A DNA stretch of 64,000 nt from Clostridiales bacterium (GTDB taxonomy: Bacteria > Bacillota > Clostridia > Saccharofermentanales > Saccharofermentanaceae), in NCBI GenBank assembly GCA_017428545.1, contig JAFRQR010000020.1, positions 248,001 to 312,000 on the forward strand. The letters run 5' to 3'. The position numbers were made by a program, and so were the translations under genes. This document shows, in pieces, positions 34,898-43,567 of the stretch. Below the pieces are notes generated by a model, which was not told where the DNA came from, did no database searches, and worked only from the letters and a program-made list of their open reading frames with translations. The first letter of the stretch is position 1; each line of letters opens with the position of its first letter.

Positions 34898-35911
34898 TTA
34901 CTTTTTCAGATCCTTCGGCCGCACACATACCTCGCCGGACGAAAGCACTTCTTTCGTCTTATCCGGGAATTCCACGAGAAGATTACAATCCTCCGTGATA
35001 TCCAGGACCTTGCCGCGGCGGATCTTGCCGCCCCCGGTCGGGATCACATCGACCTGCTTTCCCAGAACAAGACTTCTTCTTTTATATTCGGCCTCGTACC
35101 CGCCGTGATCGGCGGAACGGTAAATGGCAAAGAACTGATTCAAAAACTCTGCGGCGATGCGGTTTTTCGCATCCGGGATCCTCTCAGTAAGGATCGCTCC
35201 CGCAATGTCCCTGATCTCTTCCGGGAAGCCCCCCTCAGGAGGATACACATTAAACCCGATGCCCGGCACGGCATATTCGAGATTGCCGTTTTCCATACTC
35301 ATCGCGGCTTCGGTCAGGATCCCCACGACCTTTCTTCCACAAAAATATATATCGTTCACCCACTTGATCTGCGGACGGTGCTTTTCACTAAGAGGAAGCA
35401 CTGCCTCGATCGCACGGCACGCGGCCACCGCCGACATCGTTGTCATCTTCAGCGCTTCCTTCGCAGGCATATCCGACGGGCGCATGAGGATGCTGATATA
35501 AAGCCCGGTATTTAAAGGAGAATAGAACGAGCGTCCGAGACGTCCTTTTCCGCCGGTCTGGGAATTCGCGATAATGACCGTACCCTCCCGGGCTCCGGCC
35601 GCCGCTTTTTCCTTAAGAAGCGTATTTGTGGACGTGACTTCCTCGTAGACCTCGAAATCGAGATCCAGGTCGGATCGAAGATACTTACCGACTCCCTGTG
35701 CGGAAACGATGTCCGTGTCCGGCGACAGGCAGTAGCCGCGGCCCTTCTGCGCCTCGATCGCATACCCTTCCAGACGCAGCGACTCGACCGCTTTCCAGAC
35801 GGCCGCGCGCGACACCGAAAGCGTCTCCGCGATCTCCTCGCCCGAAAAGTAATGTCCCTTATTCTTTTCAAAAAGCACCAGTAGTGCGTCTTTTGTGTTC
35901 GTCTGTTTCAT
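34898..35911 (-). CDS. birA: Biotin-protein ligase / biotin repressor
   Basis: 337 residues from the ATG at 35911. The N-terminal winged helix (EEIAETLSVSRAAVWKAVES) binds DNA. The central ligase has STNTLLKEKA near 95, the biotinyl-AMP loop GGKGRLGRSFYSP near 123-136 and KWVNDIYFCGRKVVGIL near 185. The C-terminal SH3-like domain ends the protein. It attaches biotin to carboxylase carrier proteins and represses biotin genes when charged. A perfect inverted repeat overlapping its own -35 box implies autoregulation. Confidence 0.95.
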   Translation of the reverse strand: MKQTNTKDALLVLFEKNKGHYFSGEEIAETLSVSRAAVWKAVESLRLEGYAIEAQKGRGYCLSPDTDIVSAQGVGKYLRSDLDLDFEVYEEVTSTNTLLKEKAAAGAREGTVIIANSQTGGKGRLGRSFYSPLNTGLYISILMRPSDMPAKEALKMTTMSAVAACRAIEAVLPLSEKHRPQIKWVNDIYFCGRKVVGILTEAAMSMENGNLEYAVPGIGFNVYPPEGGFPEEIRDIAGAILTERIPDAKNRIAAEFLNQFFAIYRSADHGGYEAEYKRRSLVLGKQVDVIPTGGGKIRRGKVLDITEDCNLLVEFPDKTKEVLSSGEVCVRPKDLKK

Positions 35912-35961
35912 ATAGTTCTCGCTTGATATTCTCCGCAAAGAAGATACCACTTAACGAAGAA

Positions 35962-35995
35962 GTAGTCAACCACTTTTCATTTATTGGTTGACTAC
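35962..35995 (-). promoter_or_regulatory. BirA operator overlapping the birA promoter
   Basis: GTAGTCAACC, 14 bases, GGTTGACTAC: a perfect 10-bp inverted repeat with the spacing of known BirA sites. On the minus strand TTGACT of one arm is followed after 17 bases by TATCTT, a plausible promoter for birA. Confidence 0.85.
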
Positions 35996-36100
35996 TCCGA
36001 AGAATCAATTTACCGGTTTACTTCCCCTGTCAGCGGCGCTTCACGAGCCGGAAAATGCGTCGCGGCAGTTTTGTGGGTGCCGTGCCACGGTGCTTTTCGA

Positions 36101-38845
36101 TCAGTGCTCGAGAACCAGCTCCGGAATGCCCTGGATCGTGTACTCATCTACGATCTCATAGGAGATCTGTATACCGCGGTTCTCATCCATATTCCACCAC
36201 CAGATCTCGACGTAACAAACATCGTCCGGGATCGAAGAAAGCGAGAAGGATGCCATTCCGTCTCCGGAAGTAAGTGTCTTACTGGTCGTAATGCCGGCAT
36301 CATAACCATTGACCGTCAGATCCCACTTCTGCGAGGAATTCGTCGAAGCGCTGATACTCAGCGAATCACCGCGCTTGAGATAACCGAGGAGCCACCAGTT
36401 TCCGTTCGTTCCGTCGAAAGAATCACCATCAAACTTCACGCCGCTGAAGCGCCCGCCGACGATGGAGTAGGAATTGATCTCGCCGCCATATGTGAGCGTG
36501 ATAGCGCATGTATCGTAGAACTCACCGATGACGTCAAAGACCAGATTCTGAGATGGGATCGACAGGAGCTTTTCGCCCTTCTCATTCGTGACATACTCCG
36601 AAAGATTTGCCGTGACCGTAATGGTATTACTGACCTGCTCCGGCGGTCTTACATTGGTAAAATCAATGGTCTGCTCGTTATCAATATTCTCGATCGGGAA
36701 ATACTCCGTATACTCGACGCCGTTATTGCCCTTCAAAGTCAGGGCATATCCTTCGATCACTTTCGCTTCCGCCGCATCTGTTTTCTTTCCGAAAACCACC
36801 TTCAGGGAATTCGTTTCTTTTTCATAAGTGATCTCCGGCTTTTCGGGTTCGGCCAGGCCCCATACCGTGTATCCCGGCTTGAGGTTCGTCTTATCCGTCA
36901 CATCTCCGTAGATCTCCAGGATCGCCGTATAAAGATCCGTCGAATTGTACTTTTCAAGCGGTGCGATATAGTAACCGTTTTTCACCTGCTGATAATCACG
37001 GGTCGGCACAAGATCGAGATTCCCGCGGTTGAGCGCGCTGTCTTCATCTGCAACGACCAGGATCGGGATCTTTATATTCTCCTGCACAAGCGTATTGATC
37101 GTCAGGCTGTCGCTTCCCTCGCAGGCCGGATCATAATGGATCTTCGCGCCGCGCGTAAGCGTCTGCACCGCCGGGAATTTATATTCCTTCAGATTCACTT
37201 CGTTGATAAGATTGTCTCCGATCTTCGCGCGGATCGAAATGATGTAATCGTGGAAGTGCTTTTCGATCTCCGCCTTCGTCAGCCCGAAAGCCGTCGACAG
37301 CGGTCCGGTCGTAGTGGCCGTTTTAAAATACGGTCTTGCATCCATCAGATTCTTCGCCGTGATACCCTTATTGACGTGATCGCGCAGATAGTCCACGAAA
37401 CCTGCCAGCGTGTAGCCCTCGTGTCCTAATAATTCACCTTCATCAACCGAGCTGTCGCTCACGGCACCGTCGATCGGAAGACGGAGCGAGCCGTAGTAAT
37501 TTCTCGGAGTCAGGGAAAGCGTCGTGCTGACGATCTTTCCGGACGTCTTATAGTCTTCGTACGCATCCTCTTCCATGATCAGACAGACCATCTCGTCAAA
37601 ACGCGGTGTATCTGTCAGGTAGGCGCGATAACGGTTCTGGCAGAGATGGAACAGTTCATGGGTCACCGTCAGAAGCAGATCATCCTTCTGCTCCTGCGTG
37701 CATTCGATGAACGAATTCAGATTCAGTTCGATATACGAAGTGGAAAAAGTCCGGTTGACCGCCATGCCCAAAGGTCCGCTCTTAATGCATTTGAAGACGA
37801 CCTTCGTCAGCGGCATCTTAAAGCCTTTTCCGCCAAGATACTCAAAAGCGGTCCTCACCTGTCTGATGACGACATCGATCGACTCCGGGAACGGCCAGTC
37901 GGTCTCCTGCATCTCTTTAAGAAGCTCCTGATATTCCTTATCCTCCTTGAGAAGTTCCTTGTACTTCGACTCGACGACGCCTGCTTTTCGATAGGTGGTC
38001 AACGCATCAAAGGTCTTGGCGAAATCCTGCGCTTCTTTCTGTTTTTCGGCCTCGATCTCCGCAGCTCTTTTGACCTTTGCACCGAGGATCGGATCGGCGT
38101 CTTCCATCAGCCATTCAATGCGGAAAGAACCATAATCGTTCTTGCCGTCGTACGTGCATACTTTTTTGCCGGAATTATAGTAGTACTTGTTTCTCTCCTT
38201 ATACTCCTTATGCGCCGCCCAGCCGGCAACACCGGCGAGGACGAAGCCCAGGACGACCGCACTGTTCTGATTGGAACTGTATCGCAAAACCGTTCCGTCA
38301 AGGATCGTGTTGTACTCATAGTAATTGCCTTCGTCATCAACTCGGAAAACAGACAGATCTTCATAAAGATCCGGATCGATATCGAGATACTCAAGATCCA
38401 GCGAAACGTTATATTTTCCGGGGAGCTTTTCTTCGGACTCCAGACCGCAGTCCACTTCCCAGGCGGCCAGTGTGTAGATGCCGTCTTCTTCTAAGATATC
38501 CGCGACTTCGACCAGCTCGTCATCGTCTTCGTCAAAGGACGTGAATGTGATCTCCGTGTCCGGATTGAGCTGGTTTTCCTTCGCGTTGACATGCACGCCC
38601 GCGCACGGCGAGAACGAAAGCGCCTCGCTGTCGCCTTCCGCCGGAGGATCCGCCTCATCCTCTACATCCCAGTAGTCCTCGATCTCGTCTTTATATTTTT
38701 CTTCCTTCTTCTCCGAGTTCTTGGTTTTTTTCTTATTCTTTTTCGACTCGGAAGAACCGCCTTTCGAGCAGCCCGAAAGGACGAAGGAAAAAACCAGGAC
38801 CATCGAAAGGACCTTGATCAGTTTACTGCGAACAGAAGTACTCAT
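36101..38845 (-). CDS. Large lipoprotein with HExxH metalloprotease-like motif
   Basis: 914 residues. The lipoprotein signal ends at lipobox LSGC (Cys near 26), followed by a Ser/Lys and then Glu/Asp-rich linker. Near 195-210 a hydrophobic stretch (AVVLGFVLAGVAGWAAH) is visible. A zincin-like motif, THELFHLCQNRY, lies near 393-404, followed by EMVCLIMEEDAYEDY, which could supply the third ligand. The C-terminal 350 residues look like beta-sandwich (Fn3-like) modules. It would be surface-anchored. A peptidase role is inferred from the motif alone; there is no family match I can name. Confidence 0.7.
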   Translation of the reverse strand: MSTSVRSKLIKVLSMVLVFSFVLSGCSKGGSSESKKNKKKTKNSEKKEEKYKDEIEDYWDVEDEADPPAEGDSEALSFSPCAGVHVNAKENQLNPDTEITFTSFDEDDDELVEVADILEEDGIYTLAAWEVDCGLESEEKLPGKYNVSLDLEYLDIDPDLYEDLSVFRVDDEGNYYEYNTILDGTVLRYSSNQNSAVVLGFVLAGVAGWAAHKEYKERNKYYYNSGKKVCTYDGKNDYGSFRIEWLMEDADPILGAKVKRAAEIEAEKQKEAQDFAKTFDALTTYRKAGVVESKYKELLKEDKEYQELLKEMQETDWPFPESIDVVIRQVRTAFEYLGGKGFKMPLTKVVFKCIKSGPLGMAVNRTFSTSYIELNLNSFIECTQEQKDDLLLTVTHELFHLCQNRYRAYLTDTPRFDEMVCLIMEEDAYEDYKTSGKIVSTTLSLTPRNYYGSLRLPIDGAVSDSSVDEGELLGHEGYTLAGFVDYLRDHVNKGITAKNLMDARPYFKTATTTGPLSTAFGLTKAEIEKHFHDYIISIRAKIGDNLINEVNLKEYKFPAVQTLTRGAKIHYDPACEGSDSLTINTLVQENIKIPILVVADEDSALNRGNLDLVPTRDYQQVKNGYYIAPLEKYNSTDLYTAILEIYGDVTDKTNLKPGYTVWGLAEPEKPEITYEKETNSLKVVFGKKTDAAEAKVIEGYALTLKGNNGVEYTEYFPIENIDNEQTIDFTNVRPPEQVSNTITVTANLSEYVTNEKGEKLLSIPSQNLVFDVIGEFYDTCAITLTYGGEINSYSIVGGRFSGVKFDGDSFDGTNGNWWLLGYLKRGDSLSISASTNSSQKWDLTVNGYDAGITTSKTLTSGDGMASFSLSSIPDDVCYVEIWWWNMDENRGIQISYEIVDEYTIQGIPELVLEH

Positions 38846-39050
38846 ATATACCCCCCCAAGACACGGATCCTCTTCCGCGCCTTTGCCTATATGATCAGTG
38901 TAGCATTCGCGGCGCTCCGTTTCATGTCTATAAAAAATACAAGTTATGTACCTTCTGTAAACTTTGGGAAAAGCAGCTGCCCGAAAGCCCTTCTTTTCTT
39001 TGCGAAAAGCGCCTGTCGCAGATCCTTGATATTAATTTTCCGAAAAGTAC

Positions 39051-39113
39051 TTTACATTTCCGGAAAAAGGTATATCATATGAATTGTCAGACATATGAGC
39101 GTTTATTCATATG
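39051..39113 (+). promoter_or_regulatory. Promoter and ArsR/SmtB-type operator of the metal efflux genes
   Basis: TTTACA (39051) and TATCAT (39073) are 16 bp apart. Overlapping and just downstream are three CATATGA-type half-sites; the last two (39092-39113: CATATGA...TTCATATG) form the imperfect palindrome typical of CzrA/CadC/SmtB operators. A zinc- or cadmium-sensing ArsR repressor is therefore expected, but none is encoded in this window. Confidence 0.65.
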
Positions 39114-39195
39114 TTTTCGATTAATCAAACAACTACTGATCCAAAAGAACTTCTCCCGGCGACTTCAGCAGCCGGATGAAACGGAGGAAAAACCT

Positions 39196-39414
39196 ATGAA
39201 AAGAACATTCAAACTCGAAGATCTGGATTGCGCAAACTGCGCTGCGAAGATGGAAGATGCCATCAGCAAGCTCCCGGGCGTTACCAAATGCAGCATCAAC
39301 TTCATGGCCCAGAAGATGATCCTCGAAGCCGATGACGACAAATTCGACGCCGTGCTCAAAGACGCCGTCAAGTGCGTCAGCAAGGTAGAGCCGGACTGCC
39401 GCATTATCATCTAA
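39196..39414 (+). CDS. Heavy-metal-associated domain protein
   Basis: 72 residues from the ATG at 39196 (GGAGG upstream). A single ferredoxin-like HMA domain with the metal motif DCANCAAK near 12-19 and a regular beta-alpha-beta pattern. It lies 142 bp before a P-type ATPase that lacks an N-terminal HMA domain, so it probably is that pump's separate metal chaperone or sensor domain. The DCANCA motif with a preceding Asp is frequent in Zn/Cd/Pb-type proteins. Confidence 0.9.
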   Translation: MKRTFKLEDLDCANCAAKMEDAISKLPGVTKCSINFMAQKMILEADDDKFDAVLKDAVKCVSKVEPDCRIII

Positions 39415-39430
39415 CCGGTTATTCACCTTT

Positions 39431-39548
39431 CTGTTCTACGTTTCGTTCTAAAAAAGTGAAAAAAATTGAACAGAACATAGAACAAGCGGTACTGTTCTAC
39501 GTTTCGTTCTAAAAAAGAGCGAAAAGTAGAACAAAACATAGAACAAAG
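39431..39548. repeat. Two direct repeats of an imperfect palindrome (family C)
   Basis: CTGTTCTACGTTTCGTTCTA recurs at 39431 and 39492 (period 61 bp). Each copy is followed after an A-rich stretch by AGAAC-AACATAGAAC-type arms, so each can fold: GTTCTA with TAGAAC, GTTT with AAAC, GTTCT with AGAAC. It fills the gap between the HMA gene and the ATPase gene. Confidence 0.75.
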
Positions 39549-39556
39549 GAAATCAC

Positions 39557-41539
39557 ATGACGAAGAAACAAAAGAAAACTATAAAACGCATTCTGGTAGC
39601 AGCCTTGCTTCTTGTGGTATTGAAGCTGCTTCCTCTTTCCGAGATGCTCGGATCCGTGTTCGGCGAGGCCGAGGACGGAACTCCTTTTGTACTTCGAACG
39701 ATCGCCACGATCGTTTTATATCTCATCCCCTATCTTGTCGTAGGATATGACGTTGTGATAAACGCACTGAAAAAGATCAGGACAGGTGATTTTCTCGATG
39801 AAGAATTCCTGATGATGATCGCCACGATCGGTGCTTTTGCCATAGGAGAATACCCGGAAGCGACAGCCGTCATGCTCTTTTATCAGGTCGGCGAACTCTT
39901 CCAGAGCATTGCGGTCGGAAAGAGCAGAAAGTCCATCGCTGACATGATGGACATCTGCCCGGATACCGCGATCGTGTTGCGCGACGGTTCCGAGGAGGAA
40001 GTCGACCCGTCCGAAGTTTCGGTAGGCGAGATCGTTGTGGTCAAACCCGGCGAGAAGATCCCGATCGACGGCCTTATCTTAGACGGCACCTCTTCTCTTA
40101 ACACCGCGGCGCTGACAGGCGAGAGCCTGCCGGTCGAGGTCACACCCGGAAGCCCCGTTTATTCGGGCTCCATCAACCTGACGTCCGCCATTAAGGTCAC
40201 CACTACGACCGAATACGAAAACAGCACGGTCGCGCGCATTCTGGAACTGGTCGAAAACAGCACTGATAAGAAGTCACGCTCCGAAAAGTTCATCACCAGA
40301 TTCGCCCGCTTTTATACCCCGATCGTCGTTATCCTGGCGATCCTGATCAGTGTGTTCTGCGCAATCTTTACTGACCTCGGGGTATCGGGAAGCATTTACA
40401 GAGGACTTATCTTCCTCGTCGTTTCCTGTCCGTGCGCCCTCGTCGTCTCCGTCCCGCTTTCTTTCTTCGGAGGCATCGGTGCGGCCAGCAGAAGAGGCAT
40501 CCTTGTTAAGGGCAGCAACTACCTGGAGGCGCTTTCGAAGATCGACACCATCGTGCTCGACAAGACCGGAACGCTGACGGAAGGTGCTTTTGCCGTAGAT
40601 GCGGTACACCCGAATCAGATCGACGCCGATACACTGATCGACATTGCCGCTGTGGCCGAGAGCCGCTCGCACCATCCGGTCGCCGAGTCGATCGTCAATG
40701 CGCACGGCAAACACATCGATCCTTCCCGTCTGGGCGACGTCGAGGAACTCCCCGGCCGCGGCATTCGCGCGGTCATTGACGGAAAAGAATACTATGTCGG
40801 TAACGGCAAGCTCATGGATGAAGTCCACGCGGATTTCCACGAGTGTCATCTGCCCGGCACGGTCGTGCATGTGGCGATGGCCGTGGCGACAGGCGACAGC
40901 GAGGCCGCCGGAAATTCTGTCGCAGCGGACGATGGCGCGACCGAAGGAAATAAAGAAAAAGTTTCCGAATACCTCGGGCATATCGTCATCAATGATGTTC
41001 TGAAGAAAGACTCCCCTGACGCAATCGCCGATATGCGCCGTGCAGGCATCTCCGATATCGTGATGCTTACGGGCGATAACGAAAAAGTCGCTGCGAAAGT
41101 GGCAGGAGAAACCGGCATCGACAAATACTACGCGGGACTTTTACCCGGCGACAAAGTCGATAAACTCGAAAGCCTGCTCGACGGGACACGGCATGTGGCC
41201 TTTGTCGGTGACGGCATCAACGACGCACCGGTACTGACCAGATCCGACGTCGGAATCGCCATGGGCGCGCTCGGTTCGGCCGCTGCGATCGAAGCTGCTG
41301 ATGTAGTCCTGATGGATGACCGTCTCGGTAAGATTCCGGAAGCGATCCGCATCTCGAGAAAGACCATGCGCATCGTCAAAGAAAACATTGCGTTCTCGCT
41401 GTTTGTAAAGATCGCTATCATGGTGCTCGGCGCGCTTGGGTTTGCCGACATGAAGCTCGCTGTATTCGGAGACGTCGGTGTACTTGTCCTGGCGATCCTC
41501 AATTCCATCCGCGCGATGCGTATCCCGAAAAGTTCGTAA
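39557..41539 (+). CDS. Zn/Cd/Pb-type P1B ATPase
   Basis: 660 residues: helices, actuator motif LTGESLPVEV near 195, CPC in VVSCPCALVVSVPLSFFGG near 290, phosphorylation motif DKTGTLT near 334, HHPVAES in the nucleotide domain and FVGDGINDAPVL near 552. The CPC context and the missing HMA domain fit a ZntA/CadA-like exporter. A short Ala/Asp-rich insert lies near 455-475. It follows the single-domain HMA gene on the same strand and shares its operator. Confidence 0.93.
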   Translation: MTKKQKKTIKRILVAALLLVVLKLLPLSEMLGSVFGEAEDGTPFVLRTIATIVLYLIPYLVVGYDVVINALKKIRTGDFLDEEFLMMIATIGAFAIGEYPEATAVMLFYQVGELFQSIAVGKSRKSIADMMDICPDTAIVLRDGSEEEVDPSEVSVGEIVVVKPGEKIPIDGLILDGTSSLNTAALTGESLPVEVTPGSPVYSGSINLTSAIKVTTTTEYENSTVARILELVENSTDKKSRSEKFITRFARFYTPIVVILAILISVFCAIFTDLGVSGSIYRGLIFLVVSCPCALVVSVPLSFFGGIGAASRRGILVKGSNYLEALSKIDTIVLDKTGTLTEGAFAVDAVHPNQIDADTLIDIAAVAESRSHHPVAESIVNAHGKHIDPSRLGDVEELPGRGIRAVIDGKEYYVGNGKLMDEVHADFHECHLPGTVVHVAMAVATGDSEAAGNSVAADDGATEGNKEKVSEYLGHIVINDVLKKDSPDAIADMRRAGISDIVMLTGDNEKVAAKVAGETGIDKYYAGLLPGDKVDKLESLLDGTRHVAFVGDGINDAPVLTRSDVGIAMGALGSAAAIEAADVVLMDDRLGKIPEAIRISRKTMRIVKENIAFSLFVKIAIMVLGALGFADMKLAVFGDVGVLVLAILNSIRAMRIPKSS

Positions 41540-41573
41540 CATTGTTACAAATCCTATGGTTTCAGCTATTAAC

Positions 41574-41608
41574 AAGCGCCTCCCCGGCTCGATCGGAGAG
41601 GCGCTTTT
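41574..41608 (+). terminator. Terminator of the metal efflux operon
   Basis: GCGCCTC pairs with GAGGCGC around a GC-rich loop, followed by TTTTGTATTT. Confidence 0.85.
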
Positions 41609-41649
41609 GTATTTGGATCGATATGGATCTCAGGGCAATAACGAGCGGA

Positions 41650-42426
41650 TCAGACGTTCGGATCACGGATCTCGATGACATTATCGCCGTATTCGATTCC
41701 GTGCTTTGCCAGAAATGCACTAAGTCCCGGAGCGGACTCGGGCTGGCGGATGAGTTCCGGTATATGCGCGTCGCAGCCCAAAACGAACTTGGGCTTGAGT
41801 TCTTTTGCCATTTTGAAGAATCTGTCACACGGATAATGTCTTCCGTCTGAGAAACCATACATGTTGATCTCCAGCGGGATCTTCAGCTCTACCGCTTTCT
41901 CCACGATGCGGCGCATGTGCTTGCAGTAGATATCGTCGGGGCCCTCGTATTTCGGCAGATCCGGGTGCGCCAGATAGGTAAACAGGCCCGTCTCCATACC
42001 CTCGATAGTGGTGTCGACATAGGAGATCAGCTTCTCTTCACTGTCGAATGCCTCACCGACATAGAATCCGTCGACCTCATTTATCGCGAAGTGCTGGCCC
42101 TGGATCAGATAATCCAGCGGGTATTTCCGAAGTTCCTTGATCAGGTCCGGGAAGAAACGGCTGGAATACTCGACTTCGTAGCCGATCAGGATCTGGATGT
42201 CCTTTTTGTACTCCTCACGAAGTTTTACAAGCGTTTCGGTATAATCCGGGAGTTCCGACATCCTCATGCGGATCCAGGAATAGAAATCCTCCGGATACGG
42301 CTGCGGCACATGGTCCGAAAAGCCCAGGATCTTAAACCCTTCTTTTATCGCCTGCTCGATGTATTCCCGCTCCGTGCCCTTAGCATGGTTACAGCGGATC
42401 GTATGTGTATGGTAGTTAGCAATCAT
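41650..42426 (-). CDS. PHP-family phosphatase (histidinol-phosphatase type)
   Basis: 258 residues. It starts MIANYHTHTIRCNHAKG: the first His pair (HTH) and the next His are PHP metal ligands. FSDHVPQPYP near 36, the Glu in IGYEVEYSS near 85, GQHFAI near 110, YLAHPDLP near 150, and GCDAHIP near 215 complete the metal site. This is the pattern of HisK-type histidinol-phosphatases, though no other his genes are nearby, so another phosphate ester is possible. A ribosome site (TGGAG) is present. Confidence 0.88.
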   Translation of the reverse strand: MIANYHTHTIRCNHAKGTEREYIEQAIKEGFKILGFSDHVPQPYPEDFYSWIRMRMSELPDYTETLVKLREEYKKDIQILIGYEVEYSSRFFPDLIKELRKYPLDYLIQGQHFAINEVDGFYVGEAFDSEEKLISYVDTTIEGMETGLFTYLAHPDLPKYEGPDDIYCKHMRRIVEKAVELKIPLEINMYGFSDGRHYPCDRFFKMAKELKPKFVLGCDAHIPELIRQPESAPGLSAFLAKHGIEYGDNVIEIRDPNV

Positions 42427-42459
42427 AAATGCTCCAAAAAATATTTCCGGACCCGGCGG

Positions 42460-42729
42460 TCAGCGCTTTTCGCGAAGGATGAATCCGCACTCGGAAGATG
42501 CGTCCCTGAAGCAGGAAAGGATCTTCTCGGCGTAGTCACCGAGGTACTCTTCGAGGAGCGCGGTGTTCACGAAATGGATCGTGTTATCGGCGCTCATATC
42601 GGACAGGCAGTCATAGAGCGCGTCCAGGTTCTTTCCGAAATAATCGGGGAAATCCATCTCCCTGGCGATCAGCTCATATGCGGCTTCCCTGCTCGTCATG
42701 TCTTTTCCGTCCAGAAGGTAAATGCTCAT
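42460..42729 (-). CDS. Barstar-family ribonuclease inhibitor
   Basis: 89 residues, the barstar length. It has DGKDMTSREAAYELIAREMDF, then the signature FPDYFGKNLDALYDCLSDM, with the Tyr and Asp that plug the barnase active site in the known complex. It is cytoplasmic. The start is 1 bp after the ribonuclease stop, and the ribosome site (GGGGAGGAG) lies in the end of that gene, so translation is coupled. It protects the cell from enzyme that folds before export. Confidence 0.93.
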   Translation of the reverse strand: MSIYLLDGKDMTSREAAYELIAREMDFPDYFGKNLDALYDCLSDMSADNTIHFVNTALLEEYLGDYAEKILSCFRDASSECGFILREKR

Positions 42730-42730
42730 A

Positions 42731-43375
42731 TTACTCCTCCCCGTAAAGCAGTTCGAATGTCTCGTAATGGTCTTCGGTGTAGTAGATCAGGCCGTCGTTA
42801 GAAAAGACGATTCGCTTGGCGCCGCGGGATTTCTTGCCCTTGGTGTCGATATCGCACTCCGTGTATTTGCGGCCTTTCTTCGTGGGCAGATTGCCTTCTC
42901 TGTTTCCGAATGAGTCGCCACCGATGCTGCAGCCCGGGAAATAGTCCTCGAGAGAGCCGCCTTCCCAGCCCTTTTCACGCGCCTCGTTCTTCGTGACGTA
43001 GTTCTTCGGCAGATGCCCGTATGTGTAGATATAAAGCGCAACGTCGTCTTTGGAGTTGTACTCGCCGTCCTCGTCGATGAGAGGCTCGGTCTCTTTTGTC
43101 GTTTCTTTCTTGGACTCCGTAGTCGTCGCTTCGGTGGTTGTCGTCGCTTCGGTCGTGGATTCCGTAGTCGTTTCGGATTCCTTCGACTCTTCGGTCTCTT
43201 CAGAGCTCGGAACTGTATCCTCGGTCTCCTTCGATTCTTCCGTCGTCGCTGTTGTTGTCGTCGGCGCAGAAGTTGCCTTCGTTTCTTTCTTTTTCTTCTT
43301 ACATCCCGTAAATGCGCCCAGCGCGATCACCGCGCACAGGATCAGAAGCCACAGCTTGAATTGTTTCTTTCCCAT
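42731..43375 (-). CDS. Barnase-family ribonuclease as a predicted lipoprotein
   Basis: 214 residues from the ATG at 43375 (AAGGA upstream). The signal sequence ends at AFTGC (Cys near 25), followed by Lys and a Thr/Glu/Ser-rich linker of about 85 residues. The C-terminal 105 residues match barnase closely: HLPKNYVTKNEAREKGW, then SIGGDSFGNREGNLP. The catalytic Glu is in the ECDID segment near 173, Arg in GAKR, and His in EDHYETF near 202. All catalytic residues are present, so it should cut RNA after G. Lipid anchoring with a long linker is unusual for a barnase. Confidence 0.92.
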   Translation of the reverse strand: MGKKQFKLWLLILCAVIALGAFTGCKKKKKETKATSAPTTTTATTEESKETEDTVPSSEETEESKESETTTESTTEATTTTEATTTESKKETTKETEPLIDEDGEYNSKDDVALYIYTYGHLPKNYVTKNEAREKGWEGGSLEDYFPGCSIGGDSFGNREGNLPTKKGRKYTECDIDTKGKKSRGAKRIVFSNDGLIYYTEDHYETFELLYGEE

Positions 43376-43455
43376 TTTGATTCCTTCTTCCGTCATCAAC
43401 TCATCTTTTCGCGCTCTATTATAGCAGAATACTTCTAAAATCGGTGAACGCCCGC

Positions 43456-43497
43456 ACAAAAAGAAACCTCCCCGGGGAAAGTCCCAAGGGAGGTCTC
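43456..43497 (-). terminator. Terminator of the ABC exporter operon
   Basis: AGAAACCTCCC pairs with GGGAGGTCTCT, with an A-run that reads T on the minus strand. Confidence 0.8.
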
Positions 43498-43567
43498 TTT
43501 GCAGTTTCTTTTTCTTTCTGTAAGCGTGCCTCCGCTCCTTCTCGAAAAGCACCTGTCGTCACCACAA

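Noticed and set aside
35984-37429. 481-residue open frame on the plus strand
   Set aside because: It is opposite the large lipoprotein gene, which has signal peptide, lipobox and ribosome site; the plus frame has none.
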